From an uncultured Anaerolineales bacterium (GTDB lineage Bacteria; Chloroflexota; Anaerolineae; Aggregatilineales; Aggregatilineaceae), in NCBI GenBank assembly GCA_937135955.1, contig CAKZOB010000080.1, forward strand, positions 1 to 64,000: a stretch of 64,000 bases of DNA, given 5' to 3'. Of this stretch, positions 36,485 to 49,851 are shown one piece after another. A program made the position numbers and the translations under genes. Numbering within the stretch: position 1 is the stretch's first letter; each line of letters starts with the position of its first letter. The notes under the pieces are model-generated. The model saw nothing but the letters and a program-made list of their open reading frames with translations. It had not been told where the DNA came from and ran no database searches.

Positions 36485-37378
36485 ATGAGCGAGCGGATGC
36501 AGCCACCCGAAACTGGCGAGCCTCAGGATCGCCTATCGCCCTCCAGCCGCCTGCCGAACGCTGCTGAGCCAGCCCGACAGGGTGATACAGACGCGCTACA
36601 GCCCACCCGCCCGCTCCCTCCGGCATCGCAGATACCGCCAGCCAGCAGGCCGGTGACCAGGACACCCCAGACGCCTGCTCAGCAGCCTGCTCGCAAGGCA
36701 CGGCAGCGACACGAGCGACGACAGACAGCGGCGGCTCCACCACCAGTGAGTGCTGCGCCGCCCGGAACAGCGTGGGCGAGCACACCTCCACCTCCTGTAC
36801 GTCCGAGGACGGCGATCGCCCGTCCTCCAAGCCAGAGTGGGTTATATTTCCCCTGGTGGTCGCTGCTCGTCTTGATTGGGGTGGTGGGGATTGTCACGCT
36901 GGGCCTGGTGCTGGCCCTCTCTGCCATGATGGAACCGAACATCCCCGGCGACCAACTGCCGCGCGTGCAGGTTATCACCGCGCAGCCGACACTCAGCCAG
37001 GACTTTCTGGCCGCTCCGGCGCAGGACGGCGGAGCAGACCAACCGTTGTGGCCAACGCCCATCCGCCCGGCACAGCCCACCGCTACCCTGCCATTGCCCA
37101 CCCCCATCCCCAGTCCGACTTTGCCGCCGGGTGACTTTGCGATTGGCATCCTGGTGCGCGTTGTGGGTGTCGGAGCGAGCGGTCTTAATATTCGATCTTC
37201 ACCTGGTTACAGCGGCACGCCGCGCTTTCTGGCCGCTGAGGACGAGATCTTCGCAGTAGTGGATGGCCCTCAAACCATAGATGGCCTGGAATGGTGGCGC
37301 GTAGAAGACCCAGATGACCCGCAGCGTTTCGGCTGGGCAGCGCGCAATTACCTGATGGTAGTGACCCAAAGTGAGTGA
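36485..37378 (+). CDS. Membrane-anchored SH3b-domain protein
   Basis: 297 residues. A Pro/Gln/Arg-rich cytoplasmic tail of about 115 residues, one membrane helix (about 122-146), a Pro/Thr-rich linker to about 215, then a bacterial SH3 (SH3b) domain with GLNIRSSPGYSG near 236-247 and WWRVEDPDD near 273-281. SH3b domains often bind cell-wall peptides, so the protein may sense or attach to the envelope from outside. It is the first gene of a run with ligA (9 bases on) and rlmI. Possible -10 boxes TATACT (36433-36438) and TATGAT (36450-36455) precede it. Confidence 0.8.
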   Translation: MSERMQPPETGEPQDRLSPSSRLPNAAEPARQGDTDALQPTRPLPPASQIPPASRPVTRTPQTPAQQPARKARQRHERRQTAAAPPPVSAAPPGTAWASTPPPPVRPRTAIARPPSQSGLYFPWWSLLVLIGVVGIVTLGLVLALSAMMEPNIPGDQLPRVQVITAQPTLSQDFLAAPAQDGGADQPLWPTPIRPAQPTATLPLPTPIPSPTLPPGDFAIGILVRVVGVGASGLNIRSSPGYSGTPRFLAAEDEIFAVVDGPQTIDGLEWWRVEDPDDPQRFGWAARNYLMVVTQSE

Positions 37379-37384
37379 GGTTGA

Positions 37385-40620
<3,236 letters not shown>

Positions 40621-40644
<24 letters not shown>

Positions 40645-41562
40645 GCGATAGCGCTCGGCGAGTTGCGCGATTTTCTGGCTGGTCTCGCGCCAACTGATCC
40701 GGCTTAACCCCATTTTCTCGCGCAACCCTTCAGGATCGAGGCCGCTACAATAATCTCGGACGGCACTCGTCCAGCGCAGAATCTCGAACGAGACGCGCGA
40801 GTTTACGCCTGCGGCGACAGCCGTATCGTGCAACACGTATTCCAGATTGCGTGCCGTGCAATCGAAGATGGTGTCCGTAGGCTGGTATTGAGCCATATAC
40901 TCATCGAGCACGGCTGGCCAATCCGGATCGAGGGCGATTTTGCGTTCGCGATACACGTTACCCGGACGAGGATGGCGCACCAGCAGGTAGGGACGGCTCG
41001 GATCGACCCGTATCACGTCCCCAGGGCGCAGGCGCATACATTCACTCTTCTTGATACCGGTGTCCAGCAGCAGGCGCACCAGCAGATCAGGCCGCGGATC
41101 GGGGTGCTCCGCTACCCGCAGACTGGCAGTGAAAGCCAGAAGCTGCGCGATCTCGCCTTCGGACAGGATGGGTTGCAGCGGCGCTGAGCCAGAACGTTGC
41201 AGCAGGGCTTCTGCCGGATCGTGCGCCAACACGCGCTCCGCTCGCAGAAACTTGAAGAACACTTTCAAGGTAGTTACCCGGCGCGCGTAGCTCTTGCGGC
41301 TGCAGGGAACTCCGCGACCGTTTTCCAGCCAGTCCAGAAAGCGGTTGAGGCGGGTCGTCGTGAAATCTTTCAGAGCGAACTCTTTTCCGAAAAACTCTTC
41401 GACCAGCCGCAGGTCGGACGAGAAAGCTTTCAGCGTATGCTCACTGCACCCTTCGCTCCGCAGATAGGCCAGGAAGGGGCCGTGCGCATCGGCCAGATGG
41501 CTGTGCCTGGTGAGTGCGTGCTCTTTGTCGGAGGGAAACAGCGGAAGCTGGCGCGCAGCCAT
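40621..41562 (-). CDS. Tyrosine-recombinase-fold protein lacking catalytic residues
   Basis: 313 residues with the XerC/D-like plan: a core-binding SAM-like domain (about 25-110) and a catalytic-type domain (about 130-300). The usual active-site residues are mostly gone. The first Arg of TGxRxSE is Lys171 (TGIKKSE). The HxLRH box reads EILRW, keeping only Arg263. LGH reads MGL, and the nucleophilic Tyr position is about Ser295. It therefore cannot be expected to cut DNA in the standard way, and probably binds DNA as a regulator or accessory factor. There are no att-like repeats or phage genes beside it. Its 3' end overlaps rlmI. Confidence 0.75.
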
Positions 41563-41748
41563 TGCTCTTCTTGCCTCATGCTGATCCAGCGAATAGTGAA
41601 TGCAAGCCCATTGAACTTTGCCGAAAGACCCTTTAAAATCAATGATATCAAAACAATTGTCTCTTACGTAGATATGCCCCTCTTGATTGTCGCTGTGAAC
41701 ACATGGCCAAAGTATAGCATGTCAGCACAAGGGAAAGGAAAACAGAAC

Positions 41749-43512
41749 ATGGTGACTTACCAAGATAAGCCCTGGCTCAGACGGTATGATCCAGATGTTC
41801 CGCACAGTCTTGCTCCCTATCCTGACCACCCGCTGCATCACTTTCTGGAGCGGGCCGCAGCAACGCGAGGCCACGCCCCCGCCATCATCACCGCTGCACA
41901 CCTGCCGTTGCTGGGGTATGTGGCCAGCGAAGTCTCCTATAGCGCGCTGAACAGCAACGTTGACGCTCTGGCGACGGCCCTGGTTGATCTGGGACTGAAG
42001 AAGGAAGACCGCGTCGCCCTGATCATGCCCAACTGCGCTCAGTTCGTCATGGCCTTCTATGCAACGCTCAAGGCAGGCGGGATCGTTGTCGCAGTCAATC
42101 CTACGTTTCCGCCCGCCAAGATGGCTGAGCAACTGCTGGATAGTGGAGCCACCGTAGCGATCACTCTGACCCTCTTCTACGAAGCAGTGAAAAGTATTCA
42201 GTCTCAGACCAAAGTCCAGCATGTTATCGCCACCAACATCAAAGAGTATCTACCGCCGGTCGCCCGCACCCTCTTCACGCTGGCGAAAGAGAAGAAGGAA
42301 GGGCATCGCATCGCCAAGCGGCCAGAAGATCACTGGTTGCAGGACCTTCTGCTGCGTTACGCAGGTCGCCGCCCAGCAGTAGAGGTGCATGGAGACGACA
42401 TTGCCATTTTCCAGTACACGGGTGGAACCACTGGCATTCCTAAGGCAGCCATGTCGTCACACAAGGCGTTGGTGGCCAATACCCTGCAGTGTCAGGCTTG
42501 GTTGGCCCGTAAGGATGTTGACGAGCGCTTCCTGGCAGCCATCCCGCTCTTCCATGTCTTTGGCATGGTCGCGGTAATGAGCTTTGCCGTGTCGCTGGGC
42601 GCAGCCATGATCATGGTGCCCAATCCCCGCGACATCACCGATGTGGTCGCCAAAATCGACCGCTACCGGCCTACTCTCTTTATGGGCGTACCGGCGCTGT
42701 TCAACGCCATCAACAATCATCCGGGTGTGGTGGCGAGCAAGTATGATCTGAGTTCCATCTATGCCTGCATCAGCGGATCGGCCCCACTGCCACCCGCTAC
42801 TAAGCGCCGCTTCGAGGAGTTGACGGGGGGAGTGTTACTCGAAGGGTTTGGGATGAGCGAGGCTCCGACTGCCTCTCACGCTAACCCAGTGAAAGGAGAA
42901 AATCGCACCGGGTCTATCGGTTTACCGTTCCCGGATATGGAAGTGCGCATTGTTGACCTGGACGATGGGGTCACCGATGTGCCGGTAGGGGAGGTGGGGG
43001 AACTGATCATGCATGGCCCGCAGTTGATGCGCGGCTACCACGGCATGCCCACCGAAACCGCCAACGCTTTGCGCGAGGATGCCGAGGGCAAGAAATGGTT
43101 GTACACTGGCGACATTGCGCGCATGGACGAGGATGGCTACTTCTACATTGTGGATCGTAAAAAAGACATGGCCTTGATCGGTGGCTTCAACGTCTATCCG
43201 CGGATAGTTGAAGATGTGCTTATGGAACACCCCGCTGTCCAGGAAGTAGGTGTGGCGGCAATCCCTCATCCTGATCCCGCCAAAGTGGGGCAAGAGGCGC
43301 TCAAAGCGTGGATTGTGCTCAAGCCAGGTCAGACGGTCACGGAAGAAGAATTGATCGCCTTTGCCAGTCAGAAACTCGCCCCCTACGAGGTGCCTAAGCG
43401 TTTCGCTTTTGTCAACGAGCTGCCACGCACGACCGTGGGGAAGATTCTACGACGCGAACTGGCACGAATGGAAATGGAGGCGCGCGAACAGCAGTCGCAA
43501 CAAACCCAGTGA
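41749..43512 (+). CDS. Long-chain fatty-acid-CoA ligase
   Basis: 587 residues of the adenylate-forming (ANL) superfamily, activating fatty acids to acyl-CoA through acyl-AMP. Motifs: the AMP-binding loop YTGGTTGIPKAA, the ACS core GEGFGMSEAPT-like LLEGFGMSEAPTAS, YTGDIARMDEDGY, DRKKDM, and the catalytic lysine region TTVGKILRREL near the C-terminus. It resembles FadD-type ligases. The ATG at 41749 is chosen because a promoter-like TTGTCG-N19-TATAGC at 41688-41718 would start transcription downstream of the ATG at 41719. Frames extending back to 41197 overlap the divergent recombinase-like gene and are not coding. Confidence 0.9.
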   Translation: MVTYQDKPWLRRYDPDVPHSLAPYPDHPLHHFLERAAATRGHAPAIITAAHLPLLGYVASEVSYSALNSNVDALATALVDLGLKKEDRVALIMPNCAQFVMAFYATLKAGGIVVAVNPTFPPAKMAEQLLDSGATVAITLTLFYEAVKSIQSQTKVQHVIATNIKEYLPPVARTLFTLAKEKKEGHRIAKRPEDHWLQDLLLRYAGRRPAVEVHGDDIAIFQYTGGTTGIPKAAMSSHKALVANTLQCQAWLARKDVDERFLAAIPLFHVFGMVAVMSFAVSLGAAMIMVPNPRDITDVVAKIDRYRPTLFMGVPALFNAINNHPGVVASKYDLSSIYACISGSAPLPPATKRRFEELTGGVLLEGFGMSEAPTASHANPVKGENRTGSIGLPFPDMEVRIVDLDDGVTDVPVGEVGELIMHGPQLMRGYHGMPTETANALREDAEGKKWLYTGDIARMDEDGYFYIVDRKKDMALIGGFNVYPRIVEDVLMEHPAVQEVGVAAIPHPDPAKVGQEALKAWIVLKPGQTVTEEELIAFASQKLAPYEVPKRFAFVNELPRTTVGKILRRELARMEMEAREQQSQQTQ

Positions 43513-43623
43513 AGGTAAGTCAGGCCTTGAGCTAGCTGACAGATCGGCGGGATGGGCGTGAATATCAACGACTGTGGCGTGGTGATGCAGGTCCAGCCAC
43601 TTGGGGTGATTGTCGTGACTCAT
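43447..43623 (-). pseudogene. Possible 5' remnant of an amidohydrolase/dipeptidase gene
   Basis: An ATG at 43623 with GGGAGG 6 bases upstream opens a frame that begins MSHDNHPKWLDLHHHATVVD and continues with IHAHPADL. This resembles the N-terminus of M19 dipeptidase or amidohydrolase proteins, where HxH ligates metal. After about 30 residues the frame runs antisense into the 3' end of the acyl-CoA ligase and stops at 43447 (58 residues in all). I read it as the start of a gene whose body was deleted. It could also be a chance match. Confidence 0.4.
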
Positions 43624-43714
43624 GAGAGCCTCCCGCAGTGATTCCCCATCAACGCGAATTGACTTGCAGGCATTGTACACGCAGGTGGTTTCTGGCAAAA
43701 GCGAGGCTGCGCCC

Positions 43715-43742
43715 AAAAACAGCCCCCGTCTGACGGGGGCTG
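43715..43742 (-). terminator. ftsH terminator
   Basis: A perfect 9-bp stem CAGCCCCCG / CGGGGGCTG with loop TCTGA at 43720-43742. On the minus strand it is followed directly by TTTTTGGGC. It lies 22 bases after the ftsH stop. Confidence 0.9.
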
Positions 43743-43763
43743 AGCAACTGGCATTAGAGGATG

Positions 43764-45704
43764 TCACGCAGGGGAGGGCGCTGTCCCCAGTGGCGCTGGA
43801 GGCATTTCGCTATCCGTCTTGCCTTCTGGCGCTTCAGCCGCGCCGGATGGCCTTGGTTCGCTAGGGCGCGCAGGCGCAGGCGTTTCGGGTGGCTCGCCCA
43901 TCAACGCCAGGAATTCCTCGCGGCCAATTGTCTCGACCTCCATCAATCGCTGAGCCACCGCTTCCAGCTTGTCACGGTTCTCGCGCAGCACCTGCAGTGC
44001 GCGCTCGTACGCCTGCGAGACGATGGCGTGCACTTCTTCGTCTATCTGCTCGGCGATGCTCTCGCTGTAATCGCGCTGCTCGCCGATCTCGCGGCCCAGG
44101 AAGACCAGCTCTTCCTTCTGCCCGAACACGCGCGGCCCCAGCTTGCGGCTCATACCCCAGCGAGTGACCATGGTGCGGGCAATACGGGTGACATTCTCCA
44201 AGTCGCTCGAAGCACCGTTGGTGATATCTCCGAAGACGATCTCCTCAGCCGCACGCCCGCCGAGCGCGCCCGTGATCTGATCGATGTAACGCTGTGTCGT
44301 GCCGAGCATCGAGTCGTTTTCGGGCATCACCCAGGTCACGCCCCCTGCCATGCCTCGCGCTACAATGGTGACCTTGCGTACAGGATCGCAGTTCGGGAGC
44401 ATGTGGAAGACGACCGCGTGCCCTGCCTCGTGGTAGGCGATCAGGCGCTTCTCTTCCTCTGTGATGATCCGGCTGCGGCGCTCAGGCCCCAACACCACAC
44501 GCTCGATGGCTTCTTCGAAATCGCGCATGCTGATGCTCTTCTTGTTCTTACGCGCCGCCACGATCGCAGCCTCGTTGACCAGGTTCTCCAGGTCGGCCCC
44601 GACAAAACCGGGCGTGGATTTGGCCAGCACGGTCAGGTCAACATCGGAGGCCAGCGGCTTGCCGCGCGTATGCACTTTGAGGATCGCCTCGCGTCCACGC
44701 ATATCAGGCCGGTCGAGCACCACCCGGCGGTCAAAACGCCCCGGGCGCAGCAAGGCGGGATCGAGGATGTCCGGACGGTTGGTGGCGGCCATGATAATCA
44801 CATTGGTATCTGTGTCGAACCCGTCCATTTCGACCAGAATCTGGTTGAGCGTCTGCTCGCGCTCGTCGTGACTGCCGCCCAGGCCAGCCCCACGATGACG
44901 CCCCACAGCGTCAATCTCGTCCACGAACACGATGCACGGACTATGTCGTTTGGCCTGGTCGAACAGGTCACGTACGCGGCTGGCACCCACACCGACGAAC
45001 ATCTCGACGAATTCGGAACCGGAGATGCTAAAGAATGGCACGCCCGCTTCGCCACTGACTGCTTTGGCCAGCAACGTCTTGCCCGTGCCGGGGCTGCCTA
45101 CCAGCAACACGCCCTTGGGGATGCGCGCGCCAAGCTGAATGAAGCGCTCCGGGTCCTTGAGGAACTCGACGACTTCCTGCAATTCTTCCTTGGCCTCGTC
45201 CGCACCCGCCACATCGTCGAAGGTCACCGAGGGCTGATCACCCGTGAACATGCGGGCGCGGCTCTTGCCGAAGGAAAGCGCCTGGTTGTTCGACCCCTGC
45301 GCCTGGCGTAGCATCAAATAAATGAAGCCACCAATGAGCAGTAGCGGCAGGAACGTGCCGATTAGCCCGATCCAGTTAAAGAGATTGCTGGGCTTGGTGA
45401 ACTCGAAGTCAATCTGCTGCAGCATCTCCCGCGAAGCGCCAAGCGATTCCAGCAGGGCCGCGGGATCATCTGTATTGGGATTGATCTGGGTCTTGCGCGT
45501 TTCATTGTTACGGTACGTGGCGGTCACTTCGCCCTCGTCCGAGATCTCAATGGAACGCACCAGCCCATCGTTGATATCGCGCGCCAACTCGCTCGCGGTC
45601 AACTGCTTTGCATCGGTACTGTTGCTGCGTACCCCAAAGACTATCGCAGCAATGGCTGCGATAATCAGGATGTACACGAAGAGATTGCGCGAACGGTTAT
45701 TCAC
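43764..45704 (-). CDS. ftsH: ATP-dependent zinc metalloprotease FtsH
   Basis: FtsH is the membrane-bound AAA+ protease that degrades misfolded membrane proteins and some regulators. 646 residues: two membrane helices (about 9-25 and 108-133) around an extracytoplasmic domain, Walker A GSPGTGKT (203-210), Walker [12 protein letters not shown], the arginine-finger region, and the zinc motif HEAGH (425-429). The start is GTG at 45704 with GGAGG 6 bases upstream; a reading to 45785 adds a Cys-rich stretch across the leader. The promoter is probably at 45813-45841. The C-terminus is Pro/Glu-rich, as is often the case. Confidence 0.96.
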   Translation of the reverse strand: MNNRSRNLFVYILIIAAIAAIVFGVRSNSTDAKQLTASELARDINDGLVRSIEISDEGEVTATYRNNETRKTQINPNTDDPAALLESLGASREMLQQIDFEFTKPSNLFNWIGLIGTFLPLLLIGGFIYLMLRQAQGSNNQALSFGKSRARMFTGDQPSVTFDDVAGADEAKEELQEVVEFLKDPERFIQLGARIPKGVLLVGSPGTGKTLLAKAVSGEAGVPFFSISGSEFVEMFVGVGASRVRDLFDQAKRHSPCIVFVDEIDAVGRHRGAGLGGSHDEREQTLNQILVEMDGFDTDTNVIIMAATNRPDILDPALLRPGRFDRRVVLDRPDMRGREAILKVHTRGKPLASDVDLTVLAKSTPGFVGADLENLVNEAAIVAARKNKKSISMRDFEEAIERVVLGPERRSRIITEEEKRLIAYHEAGHAVVFHMLPNCDPVRKVTIVARGMAGGVTWVMPENDSMLGTTQRYIDQITGALGGRAAEEIVFGDITNGASSDLENVTRIARTMVTRWGMSRKLGPRVFGQKEELVFLGREIGEQRDYSESIAEQIDEEVHAIVSQAYERALQVLRENRDKLEAVAQRLMEVETIGREEFLALMGEPPETPAPARPSEPRPSGAAEAPEGKTDSEMPPAPLGTAPSPA

Positions 45705-45812
45705 TCCCTGCCTCCAGCACGTTTCCCAACCCGATTTGTCTCCACAGCCTGGGCTACCAATCGCGTTGCCAGGACGGCAGCGCATGATAGATTTGCATAA
45801 TTCCTAATCAAA

Positions 45813-45841
45813 ATTATACAGGAAGGGAGAGTTAAAAACCA
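45813..45841 (-). promoter_or_regulatory. ftsH promoter
   Basis: On the minus strand TGGTTT (45841-45836), 17 bases, TATAAT (45818-45813), about 108 bases before the GTG start. Confidence 0.45.
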
Positions 45842-45888
45842 GCCTTTTGCTCACCGGAAGAATTAATGTCGCATAAGAAAGTCCGACG

Positions 45889-47136
45889 TCATCCCATCCA
45901 GGCCTGATACACAGCAATCCACAAGGGAATGAGCAGCATGACCGCCAGAAAGGCGATGAAGGCCAGCACCAGCGTGACCAGATCGAGCTGTGGTGGCTCC
46001 TCAACTGCCCGATAGCGCGATTGGATCATAGGGGCAGGGGGAACCGGCGCAGAATAGCCTGGTCGTACGACCGAGGGTACTCCCGGCATAGTCGGCGGAC
46101 TTTGGGCGGGCATCTCGGAGTAGATATAGGTCGGCGCTTCTGAACGCGCACTGCTTGCCGACGCGCGCGGTGCACTTCCTGGAGAGGGCACTGCGGCACT
46201 GCGTGGCACAGGAAGCGGCGCTTCTGGTGGAATGGTAGCAGCCGTGGCCGGGAAAGAAGCTTCGGAGCCCACCTCCGGTACCACATCGGTGGTGATCTGT
46301 CCGCGTCTACGGTAGCTGAGCAAGATGCGGCCTAACTGATCGGCTGTGCGATAACGCGCCGTCGGCTCCTTGGAGAGCACTTTCATCAGGATGCGATCCA
46401 GATGTTCCGGCACATTGGGGTTGAATTGCGACGGCTTTGGGGGCGTCTCGCGGATATGGGCCATGGCCAGTTCTTGCTGATCTGTGCCCACGAATGGCAG
46501 ACGCCCGGTAAGCATTTCAAACAGGACAATGCCGATGGAGTAGACGTCTGACGCCGGTGTGGGGGGTTCTCCCTGGGCCTGTTCTGGCGAGAAATAGTGC
46601 GGGCTACCCCACACGACCCGCTGCCGCTCCTGGTCGCGGGGCTTGGTAGCCGTCAGAGCCTGGGCAATGCCAAAGTCCGTCACCTTGACGTTGTCGTTCT
46701 CGGTGACCAGCACGTTCTGTGGCTTGACATCGGCATGAACCAGACCGGCGCGGTGCGCATAGCCCACGCCTGCACAAATCTTGATCGCAATACTCAAGGC
46801 GCGATCAATAGAGAAAGGCGCGCTGGCGCGAATCAGCTTCTTGAGGTCTTCCCCATCTACATATTCCATCACCATGTAGTGCGTGTTGCCATCTTGCCCT
46901 ACATCGTGGACAGTGACAATATTGGGGTGCGACAGGTTGGCAACGTTTCGAGCCTCCTGCCGAAAGCGCTTAAGGAACTCCGGGTCGTTGGTCAGGCTAG
47001 GGCGCAGGATTTTGACCGCAACGGTACGGCCCAACGCCAGGTCCGTCGCTTTGTAGATGACCGCCATGCCACCCGACCCCTGTTGGGCCAGCAGGCGATA
47101 ACGACCGTTGAGCAGAGTTTCCTGAGAAGAAGACAT
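45889..47136 (-). CDS. PknB-like Ser/Thr protein kinase, membrane-anchored
   Basis: About 415 residues. The N-terminal Hanks-type kinase (about 10-280) has the Gly-loop GSGGMAVIYKA, VAVKIL lysine, the catalytic loop VHADVKPQNVL (catalytic Asp136), VTDFGIA, and SPHYFSPEQA. The catalytic loop reads HAD instead of the usual HRD, so activation-loop control may differ. A Ser/Pro/Ala-rich linker (about 285-375) leads to one C-terminal membrane helix (about 383-408), with only a few residues outside and no PASTA domains. An ATG at 47145 is an alternative start closer to GGAGG. It is divergent from the GT-C-like gene. Confidence 0.9.
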   Translation of the reverse strand: MSSSQETLLNGRYRLLAQQGSGGMAVIYKATDLALGRTVAVKILRPSLTNDPEFLKRFRQEARNVANLSHPNIVTVHDVGQDGNTHYMVMEYVDGEDLKKLIRASAPFSIDRALSIAIKICAGVGYAHRAGLVHADVKPQNVLVTENDNVKVTDFGIAQALTATKPRDQERQRVVWGSPHYFSPEQAQGEPPTPASDVYSIGIVLFEMLTGRLPFVGTDQQELAMAHIRETPPKPSQFNPNVPEHLDRILMKVLSKEPTARYRTADQLGRILLSYRRRGQITTDVVPEVGSEASFPATAATIPPEAPLPVPRSAAVPSPGSAPRASASSARSEAPTYIYSEMPAQSPPTMPGVPSVVRPGYSAPVPPAPMIQSRYRAVEEPPQLDLVTLVLAFIAFLAVMLLIPLWIAVYQAWMG

Positions 47137-47251
47137 CGGGCACATGCCCTCCGGCTACCGACGGGCCGGACAACAGCTAGCGAGTCACTCTAATAATGCT
47201 CGGTCCTGCGCGATCTTGCAAATGTTTTTCAGATAATGGGGAAACACTGTT

Positions 47252-49747
47252 GTGAAACGACAGCGGGGGGTGACTTTGCCGGCAGGTCTTCGGCCCGAAG
47301 ATCTGCCAGAATGGATGCGCAACAGCCAGAAAGAGACTGATTTTCTATGGCTGGGCATATTACTGCTGGCGCTGGCCTTGAGCACACCACTCTGGATGCG
47401 CAGGGGTCTTCCGCCAACGCCGGAAATACAACAGCAGCTTGTGCGGACTCTCGAGATGTCGCACAGCTTTCAGGCCAGGGTGATTTACCCTCGCTGGGCC
47501 GCTGATTTCAACCACGGATACGGCTCTCCTCTCTGGAACTATCTCCCTCCGCTACCGCACTGGTTGGCTGGTTTCTATCATGCCCTGGTGCAGTCTGACT
47601 CCACTATCGCGGTCAAGGCGGTCACTACGCTGGGAATCATGACGGGAGTTGTGGCGCTCTTTGCCTTTGCCAGGCGCCGCTGGGGAACCTATGCCGGGCT
47701 GCTGGCCGCTTTGAGCTATGGCCTGTGCCCTGCTGTGATATGGGATATGCCATTTATCACCGGCGGGGTTGGGACGTTACTGGCCGTTGGTATGTTTCTC
47801 TCCGCCTTGTGGAGCTACGACGTATTAATGACTACCGGCCATCGGCGCGACCTGGTATTCGCCACCCTGTTCACAACTGCCTTATGGCTGTCGCATGCCC
47901 CGCTCAATATCTGGCTGACTCTGGTGCTGCTGGGTTGGGTGACCTGGAACCGATGGCTGGGAGGGTACGCCGCGCATACTGCGCCCCGGGCCGCGCTGGC
48001 CTGGTTGCTGGGCCTGTTGCTAAGCTCGTTCTACCTGCTTCCGGCCATCCTGGAATGCGACCTGATCCGCTGGCAGGCGGCAACAGCCTGGCCGCTGGCG
48101 AACTGGCAACCGTTGTCCCTGACGAAGCTACTGGCACTACCCTCACGTCCCGATCTCAGCGCTGCCAACCCGCCTGGCACCAATGCGATCGGGATTGCCT
48201 TGTGGGGAATGGCTGTCCTCAGTCTGGGGACCTGCTTCTACCAAGACTGGCGTCGTACTCCTGACCCCGCTGCCTGGATCAGCCGGGGGGAAGCCTGGCA
48301 GGCGCGCCTGGCGGCCCTACCTCGGCATATGCCTGCTGCTCATCGCGAAATGATCTACTTCGCTCTGGCTGGCCTGCTGACCTGCGTGCTCGCTACGCCC
48401 CTGGCAGAAACCTTGTGGAAGCACGTTCCCGCCTGGCTGAACGCCTATCCGCGCGATCTGGTACCTGCGCTCAGTGGCATTTGTGCCCTGGTAGTAGCGC
48501 AAATGGGTGCATCGCTGCAACAGTTGCGCTCGCAGCGCCTCGGACTCGCGGGCATGGTTGTTCTTGGAGGAATGCTTCTGATCGCCGCTCTGCCCCTGCG
48601 GAGCGAACCCCGCTGGCCTGTGTCGCGAACCCCCGCCAGCGTTGCGGACATTTTGCGCGACGAAGGGCGCGGGTATCTGGCTGGCTCGTTCGTGGACGGC
48701 TGGCTCTTGCCATCTGATCTGGCAGCAGTGCCGCAACCCTTGCCGTCATTGATGGCTTCGTACCAGAGCGGTTTCACAGACCGCGTGATACGTGAGCGGC
48801 TGCCAGCCGCCACTCAGGCCGATGTCATCGAAAGCGGGCCTCAGACACAGCGGCTGATCGTCAACGCTCGTCGCCCCGCCACAGTGGTGCTGGCACTCCT
48901 GTATTTCCCAGGCTGGAAAGCCACAATAGATGGCAGGGAAGTAAACGTACAACGCGATCCACAAACAGGCTTCGTCAGCCTGGATGTCCCTGCTGGGCGG
49001 CATGAAGTGCGAGTGGAATTCGGCAGCACCTCTGCGCGCGATGTTGGTTGGACTATATCCGCCCTTGCGCTGGCATCTCTGGTCGGTATAGCGCTGTGGC
49101 GAAAGCCCCTCTTGCTGGAAGCTGTTCCCAGGACCACCCCGAATGGGATAGGGATGGAACAACCACTCCAAACGTGGGCATTGAGCGCCCTCAGCGTGTC
49201 AATCGCCCTTATTGCTGCGGCGATGCCCTTCTTGCACGCTTGGCCGGTGCGAGAATCACCGCCCGGCGTTGTCGAGGGAGCCACCAGTTTTCCCCGCGCT
49301 TTTCAGGGAGGCATTGACCTGTTGGCCTTCAGCCTGGACGCTGCGCAACCTCTGCGCGCCGGAGACAGGTTCACCTTGCATCTGTACTGGCGTGCCGTGC
49401 AGCCAGATTTGCCGGACTATCAGGCTGAGATCGAACTGATATCTGATGAGGCGGAAAGCACGACCGCCTGGCCTATCGTACAACGCCGTCATCCGGCGGG
49501 CATCCCCACCAGCCAGTGGACATGGTGGCCGCTACTGAGGACCTACGTGCGCGATTCCTACTACCTGAGATTACCGGACGGATTGCCCGCGGGCACCTAC
49601 AGGCTTGCGGTGCGACTCGAAACATGCAATCTTACCAGCATTGCACCGTGTGGAACGGGCACACCGCTCTTCGTCCATGATGGGCGCGGCACCAGCCTGG
49701 GCGCGCAGGCGATTTTGCCAGTATCCCTCAGCGTGCTCGCTGACTGA
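47252..49747 (+). CDS. Large GT-C-like membrane protein (6-PTP-synthase-related type)
   Basis: 831 residues with about 12 membrane helices in the first 420 residues plus others near 430 and 590-640. The first external loop reads YPRWAADFNHGYGSPLWNY, the hallmark of the PTPS-related/GT-C-like membrane family seen in many Chloroflexota. The Asp in that loop is in the position of a GT-C catalytic Asp. A soluble all-beta domain at about 520-580 and a C-terminal beta domain (about 680-830, with RFTLHLYWRAVQPDLPDY) complete it. It probably transfers a lipid-linked sugar, but no substrate is indicated. The start is GTG at 47252. Confidence 0.7.
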   Translation: MKRQRGVTLPAGLRPEDLPEWMRNSQKETDFLWLGILLLALALSTPLWMRRGLPPTPEIQQQLVRTLEMSHSFQARVIYPRWAADFNHGYGSPLWNYLPPLPHWLAGFYHALVQSDSTIAVKAVTTLGIMTGVVALFAFARRRWGTYAGLLAALSYGLCPAVIWDMPFITGGVGTLLAVGMFLSALWSYDVLMTTGHRRDLVFATLFTTALWLSHAPLNIWLTLVLLGWVTWNRWLGGYAAHTAPRAALAWLLGLLLSSFYLLPAILECDLIRWQAATAWPLANWQPLSLTKLLALPSRPDLSAANPPGTNAIGIALWGMAVLSLGTCFYQDWRRTPDPAAWISRGEAWQARLAALPRHMPAAHREMIYFALAGLLTCVLATPLAETLWKHVPAWLNAYPRDLVPALSGICALVVAQMGASLQQLRSQRLGLAGMVVLGGMLLIAALPLRSEPRWPVSRTPASVADILRDEGRGYLAGSFVDGWLLPSDLAAVPQPLPSLMASYQSGFTDRVIRERLPAATQADVIESGPQTQRLIVNARRPATVVLALLYFPGWKATIDGREVNVQRDPQTGFVSLDVPAGRHEVRVEFGSTSARDVGWTISALALASLVGIALWRKPLLLEAVPRTTPNGIGMEQPLQTWALSALSVSIALIAAAMPFLHAWPVRESPPGVVEGATSFPRAFQGGIDLLAFSLDAAQPLRAGDRFTLHLYWRAVQPDLPDYQAEIELISDEAESTTAWPIVQRRHPAGIPTSQWTWWPLLRTYVRDSYYLRLPDGLPAGTYRLAVRLETCNLTSIAPCGTGTPLFVHDGRGTSLGAQAILPVSLSVLAD

Positions 49748-49750
49748 CGC

Positions 49751-49778
49751 TTGCTATCTTGAAGCCCAGCAGTATAAT
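49751..49778 (+). promoter_or_regulatory. Promoter of the TPR-UroD-rsmD operon
   Basis: TTGCTA (49751-49756), 16 bases, TATAAT (49773-49778), 74 bases before the ATG at 49852. Confidence 0.6.
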
Positions 49779-49851
49779 CCCAGCAGATTCGCTTCTGTCT
49801 GGAATCTGCCCCAAGCTGTTGCCCTGGCGGGCCACGACTGTGGAGAATCAC

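Noticed and set aside
41197-41748. N-terminal extension of the acyl-CoA ligase frame by 184 codons.
   Set aside because: Overlaps the divergent recombinase-like gene and crosses the promoter-like sequence; the ligase family begins near 41749.
43761-45311. Long 516-codon open frame on the plus strand.
   Set aside because: Lies wholly antisense to ftsH, whose motifs are unambiguous; the translation is low-complexity and has no family features.
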